Shown: positions 17,137 to 24,834 of the stretch, in pieces
Layout: each line of letters opens with the position of its first letter
Numbering within the stretch: the first letter of the stretch is position 1
Assembly (NCBI GenBank): GCA_947479055.1
Contig: CANJYE010000015.1
Coordinates: forward strand, 1-64,000
DNA from: Erythrobacteraceae bacterium
GTDB taxonomy: Bacteria; Pseudomonadota; Alphaproteobacteria; Sphingomonadales; Sphingomonadaceae
Length of the DNA: 64,000 nucleotides
Reading direction: 5' to 3'
The notes under the pieces: model-generated
The model's input: only the letters and a program-made list of their open reading frames with translations
What the model was told of the DNA's origin: nothing
Databases searched by the model: none
Position numbers and translations under genes: made by a program

Positions 17137-18296
17137 TCAGCGAAGCACTGCAACGGATCGCCCCGTCTCGCACCACGGCGATGACCGACCGCGCCACCCA
17201 GCTGCGAGCGGAAGGCAGGGACATCATCTCGCTGTCGGTGGGCGAACCCGACTTCGCCACCCCGCCCCATGTGCTGGATGCAGCCCGCCGCGCGCTGGAC
17301 GAAGGGCAGACGAAATATACCCCGGTCGGCGGCACTGCTGCGCTGAAGAAGGCCGCTGCCCTGCATTTCCGCCGCGATCTGGCGATCGACGTGCCAGCCA
17401 ACCAGGTCACGGTCAGCGCGGGCGGCAAGCAATGCATCTTCCATGCGTTGATGGCCACGGTCGGCCATGGCGACGAAGTGATCGTGCCCGCGCCGTGGTG
17501 GGTCAGCTATCCCGAGATCGTCCGCTTCGCCGGCGGGCAGGTGGTGCCGATCGTCACCGGCGCGGCGCATCAGTTCCGCTTTACCCCCGGCCAGCTCGAA
17601 GCCGCCATCGGCCCGCGGACGAAATGGCTGATGCTCAACAGTCCCGGCAATCCGACCGGCGCGACCTACCCGGCCGAAATGCTGCTGGGGCTGGCCGATG
17701 TGCTGCGCCGCCACCCGCAAGTGATGGTGATGAGCGACGATATTTACGCCACGCTCAATTACACCCATGCACCCTACGCCACGCTGGCCGCACTCGCTCC
17801 GGATCTCGCTGACCGCATCCTCACCGTCTCGGGCGTGTCGAAAAGCCATGCGATGACCGGCTTCCGCATCGGCGTTGCTGCCGGGCCGGAATGGCTGATC
17901 AAGGCGATGGAGCGACTGCAATCGCATTCCTCGGGCAATCCTTGCTCGATCAGCCAGGCGGCGGCGGTCGCTGCGTTCGAGGGGCCACAGGATTTCCTGC
18001 TCGACTGGCGGGAGATCTTCCGCACCCGGCGCGATCTGGTGGTGGCGGCGGTCAACGCCATCCCCGGCCTGTCCTGCCCGGTGCCGGACGGTGCATTCTA
18101 CTGCTTCATCGACGCCGCGCCGCTGATAAAGCGCTTCGGCGATGACGAAAAGCTGGCGCTCCACCTGCTTGATCATGGCGTGGCGATCGTCGCGGCCTCA
18201 GCCTTTGGTGGGCGGGACGGTTTCCGTATCAGCTTTGCCGCAAGCGAGGAGACGCTGCGCGAAGCGCTGCGTCGCATCGCCGTGGCGCTGACGTGA
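17133..18296 (+). CDS. PLP-dependent class I/II aminotransferase (aspartate aminotransferase-like)
   Basis: A 387-residue fold-type I aminotransferase of the AspC/AAT-I-beta kind. It begins LQRIAPSRTTAMTDRATQL and has the SVGEPDFATPPHV substrate segment, PAPWWVSYPEI, the NSPGNPTGATY motif and the PLP-lysine segment VSGVSKSHAMTGFRIG. It probably transfers amino groups between aspartate or other amino acids and 2-oxoglutarate. Substrate specificity cannot be set from sequence alone. It overlaps pabBC by four bases and the following pseudouridine synthase gene by four bases. Confidence 0.93.
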   Translation: MISEALQRIAPSRTTAMTDRATQLRAEGRDIISLSVGEPDFATPPHVLDAARRALDEGQTKYTPVGGTAALKKAAALHFRRDLAIDVPANQVTVSAGGKQCIFHALMATVGHGDEVIVPAPWWVSYPEIVRFAGGQVVPIVTGAAHQFRFTPGQLEAAIGPRTKWLMLNSPGNPTGATYPAEMLLGLADVLRRHPQVMVMSDDIYATLNYTHAPYATLAALAPDLADRILTVSGVSKSHAMTGFRIGVAAGPEWLIKAMERLQSHSSGNPCSISQAAAVAAFEGPQDFLLDWREIFRTRRDLVVAAVNAIPGLSCPVPDGAFYCFIDAAPLIKRFGDDEKLALHLLDHGVAIVAASAFGGRDGFRISFAASEETLREALRRIAVALT

Positions 18297-18955
18297 GCGC
18301 GCTCCCGATCCTGTTCGAGGATGGCGAAGCCTTGGTGATCGACAAGCCGGCCGGCCTGCCAGTCGATCGGCCTCGTTCAGGTGCCGCAAGCCTGCACGAC
18401 CGGCTCGACGGGTTGAAGCTCGGTTTCCAGTGGCCCCCCGCCCCGGTCCACCGGCTCGATCAGGACACCTCCGGTTGCCTGCTTCTGGCCCGCAACCCCA
18501 AGGCACTCAAGCGATTCAGCGCGGCGTTCGAAGCCAGGCAGGTCGAAAAGACTTATCTCGGGCTGGTCGCGGGCGAAGTGGCGGAAGAAAGTGGCACGAT
18601 CGAGCTGTCGCTCGCCAAGATCAGCAGCGCCAGCGACGGCTGGCGGATGATCCCAGCGAAGAAGGGCAAGCCCGCCATAACCCATTGGACCCGGCTGGCA
18701 GTGTGTGACGGCATCTCGCTGGTCCAGTTCAGCCCGGTTACCGGGCGGACCCACCAGATCCGCATCCATGCGCTGGCGGGCCTTGGCTTCGCGCTGGTCG
18801 GCGACCCGATCTATGGTTCGCCCGACAGCCGCGCCGGGCGGACGATGCTGCATGCCTCCAGCCTGGTAGTCCAGCGCGGGATCAAGCCACCGATTTCTGC
18901 CACGGCGCCCTTTCCCGCCGATTTCCGCGCGCTGGGGTTCGAACCAGTGCCATGA
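18293..18955 (+). CDS. RluA-family RNA pseudouridine synthase
   Basis: A 220-residue pseudouridine synthase. The family catalytic motif is VHRLDQDTSGCLLLARN with Asp56 as the nucleophile. GRTHQIRIHALAGLGFALVGDPIYG also matches RluA/RluC/RluD enzymes. The short N-terminus lacks an S4 domain, so it resembles single-domain RluA-like enzymes that modify 23S rRNA or tRNA; the target is unknown. It starts at GTG 18293, overlapping the aminotransferase stop (GTGA), and overlaps the next gene by four bases. Confidence 0.92.
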   Translation: MSALPILFEDGEALVIDKPAGLPVDRPRSGAASLHDRLDGLKLGFQWPPAPVHRLDQDTSGCLLLARNPKALKRFSAAFEARQVEKTYLGLVAGEVAEESGTIELSLAKISSASDGWRMIPAKKGKPAITHWTRLAVCDGISLVQFSPVTGRTHQIRIHALAGLGFALVGDPIYGSPDSRAGRTMLHASSLVVQRGIKPPISATAPFPADFRALGFEPVP

Positions 18956-19362
18956 CCGAGGAGGATGTCGTCCCCCGGGCCATGGCGCTGGTCGAGGAAA
19001 GCTTCATCACCTCGTCCGGGCCAGGCGGACAGAACGTCAACAAGGTGGCAACCGCCGTGCAATTGCGGCTCGATGTCTTCGCCCTGCGGCTGACGCCGCC
19101 GGTGTTTCATCGCCTGAAGACGCTGGCGGGCAGCCGGATGAACGCGAGGGGCGAAATCGTCCTCACCGCGCGTAATCACCGCACCCAGGAAGCGAATCGC
19201 ACCGATGCGCGCGAGCGGCTGACAGAGCTGATCGAACAGGCGCTGCTCGAACCCAAAGCGCGCAAGAAAAGCCGGCTCAACCGCGTCGGAAAGGTCCAGC
19301 GGCTGCAATCCAAGAAGAAACGCGGTGAAGTGAAGGCCGGGCGCGGCAAGATCGATTGGTAG
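18952..19362 (+). CDS. arfB: Alternative ribosome-rescue factor ArfB (ICT1-like peptidyl-tRNA hydrolase)
   Basis: A 136-residue protein with the GGQ catalytic motif in SSGPGGQNVNKV (Gly25-Gly26-Gln27). The C-terminal tail is basic (KARKKSRLNR ... KSKKKRGEVKAGRGK), which in ArfB/YaeJ inserts into the empty mRNA channel of stalled ribosomes. The short length without codon-recognition domains excludes a true class I release factor. It rescues non-stop ribosomes as a back-up to tmRNA. Its ATGA overlap ends a four-gene translationally coupled chain from pabBC. Confidence 0.95.
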   Translation: MTEEDVVPRAMALVEESFITSSGPGGQNVNKVATAVQLRLDVFALRLTPPVFHRLKTLAGSRMNARGEIVLTARNHRTQEANRTDARERLTELIEQALLEPKARKKSRLNRVGKVQRLQSKKKRGEVKAGRGKIDW

Positions 19363-19531
19363 CGCGGCTTGACTTTTCACCCCCGTTGCCGCAATGGCCC
19401 GCCCGGAAAAGGCGGTGTAGCCTCAATCGCGTCTCCCCCTCGGGGATAGGTTGGCATGCACCGCTTTCGTGTTTTCGGCCGTCATCTGCGGCCCGGTCAA
19501 AGTTCAGACCGATCAAATTTAGGATAACGCC

Positions 19532-19699
19532 ATGGCGAAGCCCGCAACCGTCAAGATCCGGCTGGTCTCCACCGCCGACACCGGATTCTTCTATGTCACC
19601 AAGAAGAATCCGCGCAACATCACCGAGAAGATGACCTTCCGCAAATATGACCCGGTCGCGCGCAAGCACGTCGAGTTCAAGGAAGCGAAGATCAAGTAA
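19532..19699 (+). CDS. rpmG: 50S ribosomal protein L33
   Basis: A 55-residue ribosomal protein beginning [20 protein letters not shown] and containing [22 protein letters not shown] and the C-terminal KEAKIK. This is the cysteine-free (zinc-independent) bL33 form usual in proteobacteria. AGGA lies seven bases before the ATG. A TTGACT at 19369-19374, about 160 bp upstream, is a candidate -35 box, but I see no convincing -10. The gene is separate from the arfB chain (169-bp gap). Confidence 0.95.
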   Translation: MAKPATVKIRLVSTADTGFFYVTKKNPRNITEKMTFRKYDPVARKHVEFKEAKIK

Positions 19700-19751
19700 G
19701 AACCCGGAGGGTTCACACGGAGTTCAAGCCGGGCATGCAAGGAAGCAAGGC

Positions 19752-20438
19752 ATGAACCGTTTGAAAATTCCCGCCTCACGATCGCTGCCCGCCATTTTGG
19801 CCTTGGCGCTTGTCGCCTCTGCAACTGGTGGTGCACTGCTGCCCGCTGCTCTGGCGCGGGCCGAAGCCACCAGCGATCCCGCCAATTCCAACCTCGCTGC
19901 GGCTGTCGCGGCGGTCCGCGCCATCTCGACGATGCAGGCCAATTTCGTCCAGACGGACCGCAATGGCCAGCGCATTTCCGGCGTGCTGACGCTGAAGCGA
20001 CCCGGCAAGATCCGCTTCCAGTACGAAAAAAGCGTGCCGATGCTGATCGTGTCGGACGGTCGGGCCCTGACCCTGATCGATTACGAGGTGAAGCAGGTCC
20101 AGCGCTGGCCGATCAAGAATTCGCCACTCGGCGCGCTGCTCGATCCCGACCGCGACATCGCCCGCTATGGCACGCTCCGCCCGACCGGCAACGACGAAGT
20201 CGTCAGCGTCGAAGTGCGCGATCCGAAAAAGCCCGAATATGGCACCATCACCATGGTGATGGTGCGCAAGCCTTCGGCCCCCGGCGGGCTTGAGCTTTAC
20301 AGCTGGGTCTCGCTCGATTCGCAGAACACCCGCACGGTCGTGCGGCTGTCAGACCATCGTTATTGCATGGATGTGCCCGACAGCACGTTCAAATACCGCG
20401 ATCCGCGCCCTTCGGTTACCGGTCCTTCGCATCGCTGA
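19752..20438 (+). CDS. lolA: Outer-membrane lipoprotein carrier protein LolA
   Basis: A 228-residue periplasmic chaperone. The signal peptide is long (about residues 1-38, ending ALARAEA). The mature part has the LolA opening ISTMQANFVQTDRNGQ, the RPGKIRFQYEKSVPMLIVSDG core and the QVQRWPIKNSPLGALL segment. It ferries lipoproteins released by LolCDE across the periplasm. It lies 52 bp after rpmG and is followed by a clear intrinsic terminator at 20636, so rpmG-lolA may be one unit ending there. Confidence 0.92.
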   Translation: MNRLKIPASRSLPAILALALVASATGGALLPAALARAEATSDPANSNLAAAVAAVRAISTMQANFVQTDRNGQRISGVLTLKRPGKIRFQYEKSVPMLIVSDGRALTLIDYEVKQVQRWPIKNSPLGALLDPDRDIARYGTLRPTGNDEVVSVEVRDPKKPEYGTITMVMVRKPSAPGGLELYSWVSLDSQNTRTVVRLSDHRYCMDVPDSTFKYRDPRPSVTGPSHR

Positions 20439-20749
20439 CGTGGCCCACCGCTGACCCGCACCTGTCTGCCGCCATTTTGTTTCCACCATGCGCCGAGATG
20501 CAAGGAAGCGTTCATCCGCCAGAAAGCCGGGACCGGCTAGACGGGTTTCACCGAGACGGTCGAGGCTGGTTTCCCCCCTGTTGCCCATGCCTCTCCCCAA
20601 GACCGTCACGGTAGCGTGACGAACGCTCGAAGGAACCCTCGTCCCATTGCCCCCGGGACGAGGGTTTTTCTTTTGCCGGGCCGAAGCTGCCCGGAATTCG
20701 ACGATAGGCGCGTTGCGCGGCGGCCCGCCTCCTCCTAAACCCCCCGGCA
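20439..20749. other. 311-bp non-coding stretch between lolA and xthA
   Basis: No convincing gene is present on either strand. It holds a six-base inverted repeat CGTCAC (20604-20609) / GTGACG (20616-20621) and, further on, the intrinsic terminator at 20634-20674. The xthA promoter must lie in the last 75 bp or upstream of the terminator; I see no clear -35/-10 pair. Confidence 0.6.
20634..20674 (+). terminator. Rho-independent terminator downstream of lolA
   Basis: CCCTCGTCCC (20636-20645) pairs perfectly with GGGACGAGGG (20655-20664) around a nine-base loop, followed by TTTTTCTTTT (20665-20674). Two A-T pairs extend the stem. It is the cleanest intrinsic terminator in the window. Confidence 0.92.
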
Positions 20750-21544
20750 ATGATCAAGATTGCTTCCTGGAACATCAATTCGGTGCGCCTGCGCATCGGC
20801 CTCGTCGAACGCCTGCTCATGGAGGAGGCGCCCGACATCCTGTGCCTGCAGGAGATCAAGACGGTGGCCGAAACCTTTCCCTTCGAAGCCTTCAATGCCC
20901 TCGGCTACACCCATCACGCGGTGCACGGGCAGAAGGGTTATCACGGGGTCGCCACGATCAGCCGCATCCCGATTCGCGAAATTTCCCGCCACGACTGGCA
21001 GGACAACGGCGAAGCCCGCCATGTCGGGGTCGAAGTGCTCGGCCCGGGACAGGGCATGGTGCTGGAAAATGTCTATGTCCCCGCAGGCGGCGACATCCCC
21101 GACCGGGAGGAGAACCCGAAGTTTGGGCAGAAGCTCGATTTCCTCGCCCGGATGACCCGATGGGCCGAAACAATCGACCGCCCGACCCTGATCGTTGGCG
21201 ATTTCAACATCGCCCCGCTGGAAAGCGACGTCTGGAATCACAAGCAACTGCTGAAGGTGGTCAGCCACACTCCGATCGAGGTCGAAACGCTTCAGCGGTT
21301 CAAGGACGCGCATGGCTGGGTCGATATCGGCCGCGAGCTCATCCGCGCGCCGGAACGCTATTACAGCTGGTGGAGCTACCGGGCAAAAGACTGGAAGGAT
21401 GGCGATCGCGGTCGTCGGCTCGATCATATGTGGGCCTCGCCCGAACTGGCGAACCAGGCCACCGGCCACAAGGTGCTGGAACAGGCGCGCGATTGGGAGC
21501 AGCCGTCCGACCATGTCCCGCTGATCACGGAGTTTGCGCTCTGA
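20750..21544 (+). CDS. xthA: Exodeoxyribonuclease III
   Basis: A 264-residue AP endonuclease/3'-5' exonuclease of the ExoIII family. Landmarks in order are MIKIASWNINSVRLR, CLQEIK (metal-binding Glu), YVPAGGD, the GDFNIAP active-site loop, RLDHMWAS and the catalytic His in SDHVPLI near the C-terminus. It incises abasic sites in base-excision repair. It is full length. The next gene (ribA) begins at or close to its stop codon. Confidence 0.96.
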   Translation: MIKIASWNINSVRLRIGLVERLLMEEAPDILCLQEIKTVAETFPFEAFNALGYTHHAVHGQKGYHGVATISRIPIREISRHDWQDNGEARHVGVEVLGPGQGMVLENVYVPAGGDIPDREENPKFGQKLDFLARMTRWAETIDRPTLIVGDFNIAPLESDVWNHKQLLKVVSHTPIEVETLQRFKDAHGWVDIGRELIRAPERYYSWWSYRAKDWKDGDRGRRLDHMWASPELANQATGHKVLEQARDWEQPSDHVPLITEFAL

Positions 21545-21567
21545 GCAGCCCGACCCCTTCGCGCAGA

Positions 21568-22605
21568 GTGGCGCAGGCGATTGACGCCTTGCGCCACGGC
21601 TGGCCGCTCGCCTTTCCCGGCGGGCCAGTGTTGCTGCCGGTCGAAACCGCCGTGGCCCCCGATGCCCATTCCCGCTCCATGCTCATTTCGGCAGCCCGCG
21701 CAGCCACGCTCAAGCTCGCCAACCAGCGCGAGGCGGCAGAGCCGCATGCCCCGGTGCTGATCCACGGCGCCGAGCCCTTCGATCTTGCCAGCGGACGACC
21801 GATTGCGGACCCGGCGATGGACCTCAATGCCCCGCTCAAGGGCCCGTTCAAGGCCGATTCTCTCGATTGGCGCGCGGCGGCTGAAGCGGCGATGGAACTG
21901 GCCCGGCTCGCGGGCGTGTTGCCTGCCTTCCTGGTCGATCCCGAAAATCCTGGTGAAGCGGCCATCGTGGAGACCGGCGACCTTGCCGCCTGGACCGACA
22001 CCACCCGTCTCATTATCGCCACCCGCGCTCACCTGCCGGTGGCGGCGGCGGAGGACGCGGAAATCGTCGCCTTCCGCAGCGCCGATGACACTCGTGAACA
22101 TGTCGCACTGGTGATCGGCCAGCAGGACAGTGGCCGCGCGCCGCTCGTAAGGCTCCATTCGGAATGCCTGACGGGCGACATTCTCGGCAGCCTGAAATGC
22201 GATTGCGGCCCGCAGCTTGACGCGGCGTTGAGGGCGATGGCGGACGAAGCCGCGCAGGGCGGCTGGGGCGTGCTGCTCTACCTGCGGCAGGAAGGGCGCG
22301 GGATCGGTCTCGTCAACAAGCTGCGCGCCTATCGCCTGCAGGATCAGGGCTTCGACACGCTGGACGCCAACCGCCGCCTCGGCCTGCCGGACGAGGCGCG
22401 CGATTTCCCGGTGGCGGCGCGGATGCTACGCCTGCTGGGTGTGCGGGCGATCCGGCTGATGACGAACAACCCGGCCAAGGTTGCCGCGCTGGAAGTCGAA
22501 GGGGTGACTGTGGCCGAGCGCGTGCCGCACCAACTGCCGCCCAACCCGCACAATGCCCGCTATCTCGATACCAAGCGCGACCGCGCCGGGCATCTGCTGG
22601 ATTAG
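21568..22605 (+). CDS. ribA: GTP cyclohydrolase II
   Basis: The first enzyme of riboflavin synthesis. The C-terminal ~200 residues have all RibA hallmarks: RLHSECLTGDILGSLKCDCG (the zinc cysteines), LYLRQEGRGIGLVNK and MTNNPAKVAAL. The preceding ~145 residues form an extra N-terminal domain that is not a RibB (DHBP synthase) and is typical of an alphaproteobacterial RibA variant. The start is uncertain. I use GTG 21568 (345 aa). A CTG at 21541, right at the xthA stop and eight bases after GGAG, is an alternative that would add nine residues. Its TAG stop shares two bases with the TAA of the facing gene. Confidence 0.9.
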   Translation: MAQAIDALRHGWPLAFPGGPVLLPVETAVAPDAHSRSMLISAARAATLKLANQREAAEPHAPVLIHGAEPFDLASGRPIADPAMDLNAPLKGPFKADSLDWRAAAEAAMELARLAGVLPAFLVDPENPGEAAIVETGDLAAWTDTTRLIIATRAHLPVAAAEDAEIVAFRSADDTREHVALVIGQQDSGRAPLVRLHSECLTGDILGSLKCDCGPQLDAALRAMADEAAQGGWGVLLYLRQEGRGIGLVNKLRAYRLQDQGFDTLDANRRLGLPDEARDFPVAARMLRLLGVRAIRLMTNNPAKVAALEVEGVTVAERVPHQLPPNPHNARYLDTKRDRAGHLLD

Positions 22606-23588
22606 CGGCGCTCGAACCGCTTGATCCCCGCGCCGAGCCGGTTCTCGCCGATTGCCAGCCGGTCGCCCGACCAGTCGGCCACGAACACCGTAGTCCAGTC
22701 CACCGAAGGCGCGAGCCGGGCATCGTTACCGGCAATCTGCAGGCCATCGGCACTGTTATCATGGCTTTCGGCCGCGATCGCGATCAGGGCCGAGTGGTTT
22801 TCATGGTCCGAGCCCTGCACGAACCAGTTGTTAGTGACCTGCCCGGTCGATCCGGCCGGCAGGTCGATCATGTAATTGCTCCACTTGCCCTGCGAATCAT
22901 CGAAGCTGTTGGAAGCAATCTCGACCCGGGCCGATCGGCTCTTGAGATAATGCCCGCCCCGGCCGATCTCGAACCGGCTGCGGGTGACGCGCAGGGATCC
23001 ATAGTGGCCGATGTAGATCGAGTGGGCACAACCGGCCGAAAACTCGCAGGTGCCGAGCCTGGTGAAAGTCGATTTGTCAACCACGATCCGGCCAGTGGGA
23101 TCGTTGGCCGACAGGATGCCCTGCTGGCTGTCCTTGAACCAGCTCTGCGCGACGGTCAGGTTGCCGCGTTCGATCCTGATGCCCGCTCCATTCCCGGAAT
23201 AGGGCGACTTCATGTTCTGGAAGACGAGACCCGAAACCGTCGCACTACGCCCGCGAAACACCAGCGCGGCCTTGTCCTCGCAGATGTCTCCGTCAAACAC
23301 GGTCGAGCCTGGCTGCGCGGCCATGAAGGAAACATCGCCCTCTGATTGCACGGCACAATCGGCGTAGCGGCCTGGCGCAATGCTGATCGTGCCCTTGCCG
23401 CCACCGATCGCGTTGACCGCATCCTGAAGGCGGGAATAGGACTTGCCCGTTTCCGTGACCGTGTAGGGAGCCTGCCCGCTTTCGGCAAACAGCGCACCCG
23501 CCGGAATTGCCGCCAGCGCAAGCGTCGCGAGCAGCAGCGGCAGGACTAGCGATCGGCTGGCGAAGGGCAGGCGGGCGTGATCTTCCAT
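22602..23588 (-). CDS. Exported right-handed parallel beta-helix protein
   Basis: A 328-residue protein with a signal anchor or signal peptide (LPLLLATLALAAIPAGALFA, about residues 17-36). Short repeats typical of pectate-lyase-like right-handed beta-helices follow: SRLQDAVNAIGGGKGTISIAPGRYAD, then GSTVFDGD, FRGRSATVSGLVFQNM, IRIERGNLTVAQSWF and VEIASNSFDDSQ. Such proteins act on or bind polysaccharides, but no catalytic set is obvious, so function is unknown. The start is ATG 23588; a longer frame to 23627 lacks support. It is convergent with ribA, the two stop codons overlapping in TTAG. Confidence 0.8.
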   Translation of the reverse strand: MEDHARLPFASRSLVLPLLLATLALAAIPAGALFAESGQAPYTVTETGKSYSRLQDAVNAIGGGKGTISIAPGRYADCAVQSEGDVSFMAAQPGSTVFDGDICEDKAALVFRGRSATVSGLVFQNMKSPYSGNGAGIRIERGNLTVAQSWFKDSQQGILSANDPTGRIVVDKSTFTRLGTCEFSAGCAHSIYIGHYGSLRVTRSRFEIGRGGHYLKSRSARVEIASNSFDDSQGKWSNYMIDLPAGSTGQVTNNWFVQGSDHENHSALIAIAAESHDNSADGLQIAGNDARLAPSVDWTTVFVADWSGDRLAIGENRLGAGIKRFERR

Positions 23589-23744
23589 GGTGGCGGAACC
23601 TAGCGCGGCAAGGTTAACGAGCCGCAAAGGGCGTTGGGCTTCGTTGTCGGCAAAGGAATTCGGACAGGCGTTGAAATTTTCGCCCTAGGTGGCGCGGGCA
23701 AGTGCCGATAGTGTCAAGGCCATCATACAGGTCGGGAGATTGAG

Positions 23745-24647
23745 ATGCTGGATATCAAGCTTGATTCGCGCTCGCACAACAAGTCGGGCCGGGAATTCGC
23801 CCTGGAGGACGAAGAACTGGTCAGTCGCAAGACGATCTATGCGCCCGACATGATGGCAGGCAAACGCGTGCTGGTGTCGGGCGGCGGCACGGGAATCGGC
23901 AAGGCCACCGCCCTGCTTTTCGCGCGCCTTGGCGCTGATGTGGCGATCTGCGGTCGGCGCGAGGAACTGCTCGACAATGCCGCCGAACTGATCGTCGGCG
24001 CGACGGGCCGCAAGGTGATGACGCGCGTGCTCAACATTCGCGATGCGGATGCGGTGGAACGCATGGTCGCCGAAACGCATGAGGAACTGGGCGGGATCGA
24101 TATCCTGATCAACAATGCCGGCGGTCAATATGTCCAGGACGCGGTCGATATTTCGCGCAAGGGCTGGATGTCGGTCATCGAAACCAACCTCAACGGCACC
24201 TGGTGGATGATGCAGGAAGCCGCCAAGCAGTGGATCGCCCGCAAGCAACCCGGCAGCATCATCAATGTCGTCTGCGTGGTGGAACGTGGCTGCCCGCAGG
24301 TGGTGCACACCTGCGCCTCGCGCGCTGGCGTGATCTACGCTTCCAAATCGGTGGCAGTGGAATGGGCGCCGCACAATATCCGGGTCAATTGCCTCGCCCC
24401 CGGCGCGACCCGGACCGAAGGTTTCCGCCAATATCCGGAAGAAAACCTCGACCAGTTCTACCAGAACCCGATGCGCGCCACGTCCGACGCGTTCGAGATG
24501 GCCGAAACCATGGCCTACATGTCATCACCGGCCGCCGCCTTCATGACCGGCGAACTGATCGCGCTCGATGGCGGGCAGCAGCTGTGGGGCAATTCCTGGC
24601 TCTATGGCCGGCCCAAATGGTACAGCGACGACTGGCGCGAGGCGTGA
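23745..24647 (+). CDS. SDR-family oxidoreductase with atypical active site
   Basis: A 300-residue short-chain dehydrogenase/reductase with a ~38-residue N-terminal extension. The cofactor motif is SGGGTGIGKA (45-54), and NNAG (123-126) is present. The region that should hold Tyr-x3-Lys instead reads THTCASRAGV-type sequence (Thr189 to Arg193 by my alignment). The downstream VEWAPHNIRVNCLAPG matches the 2,4-dienoyl-CoA reductase/trans-2-enoyl-CoA reductase branch, in which the usual Tyr is moved. The overall branch suggests an acyl-CoA or terpenoid-acid substrate; this is inference. It stands alone, convergent with recQ. Confidence 0.85.
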   Translation: MLDIKLDSRSHNKSGREFALEDEELVSRKTIYAPDMMAGKRVLVSGGGTGIGKATALLFARLGADVAICGRREELLDNAAELIVGATGRKVMTRVLNIRDADAVERMVAETHEELGGIDILINNAGGQYVQDAVDISRKGWMSVIETNLNGTWWMMQEAAKQWIARKQPGSIINVVCVVERGCPQVVHTCASRAGVIYASKSVAVEWAPHNIRVNCLAPGATRTEGFRQYPEENLDQFYQNPMRATSDAFEMAETMAYMSSPAAAFMTGELIALDGGQQLWGNSWLYGRPKWYSDDWREA

Positions 24648-24700
24648 TCGTTCAGCGGGTGACGAAGGTGACACCCCGACACGCAGGAATTTTACACGTT

Positions 24701-24735
24701 CCCCCTGTTTCTCAACGCCTTGGTGTGCCAGGGGG
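24701..24735. terminator. Hairpin in the SDR-recQ convergent gap
   Basis: CCCCCTG (24701-24707) and CAGGGGG (24729-24735) can pair around a 21-base loop, between two convergent genes. No T-run follows. The same 187-bp gap carries three GGTGAC elements (24658, 24667 and 24738). Confidence 0.35.
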
Positions 24736-24834
24736 CGGGTGACACTTCGCCAGACCAAAACGGCTGGGGACTGACAATGGCAAAGAGCCGTCGAGACCTG
24801 GCAGGTGATCGGCGTGTAGGAAAGTGCATTTGTC

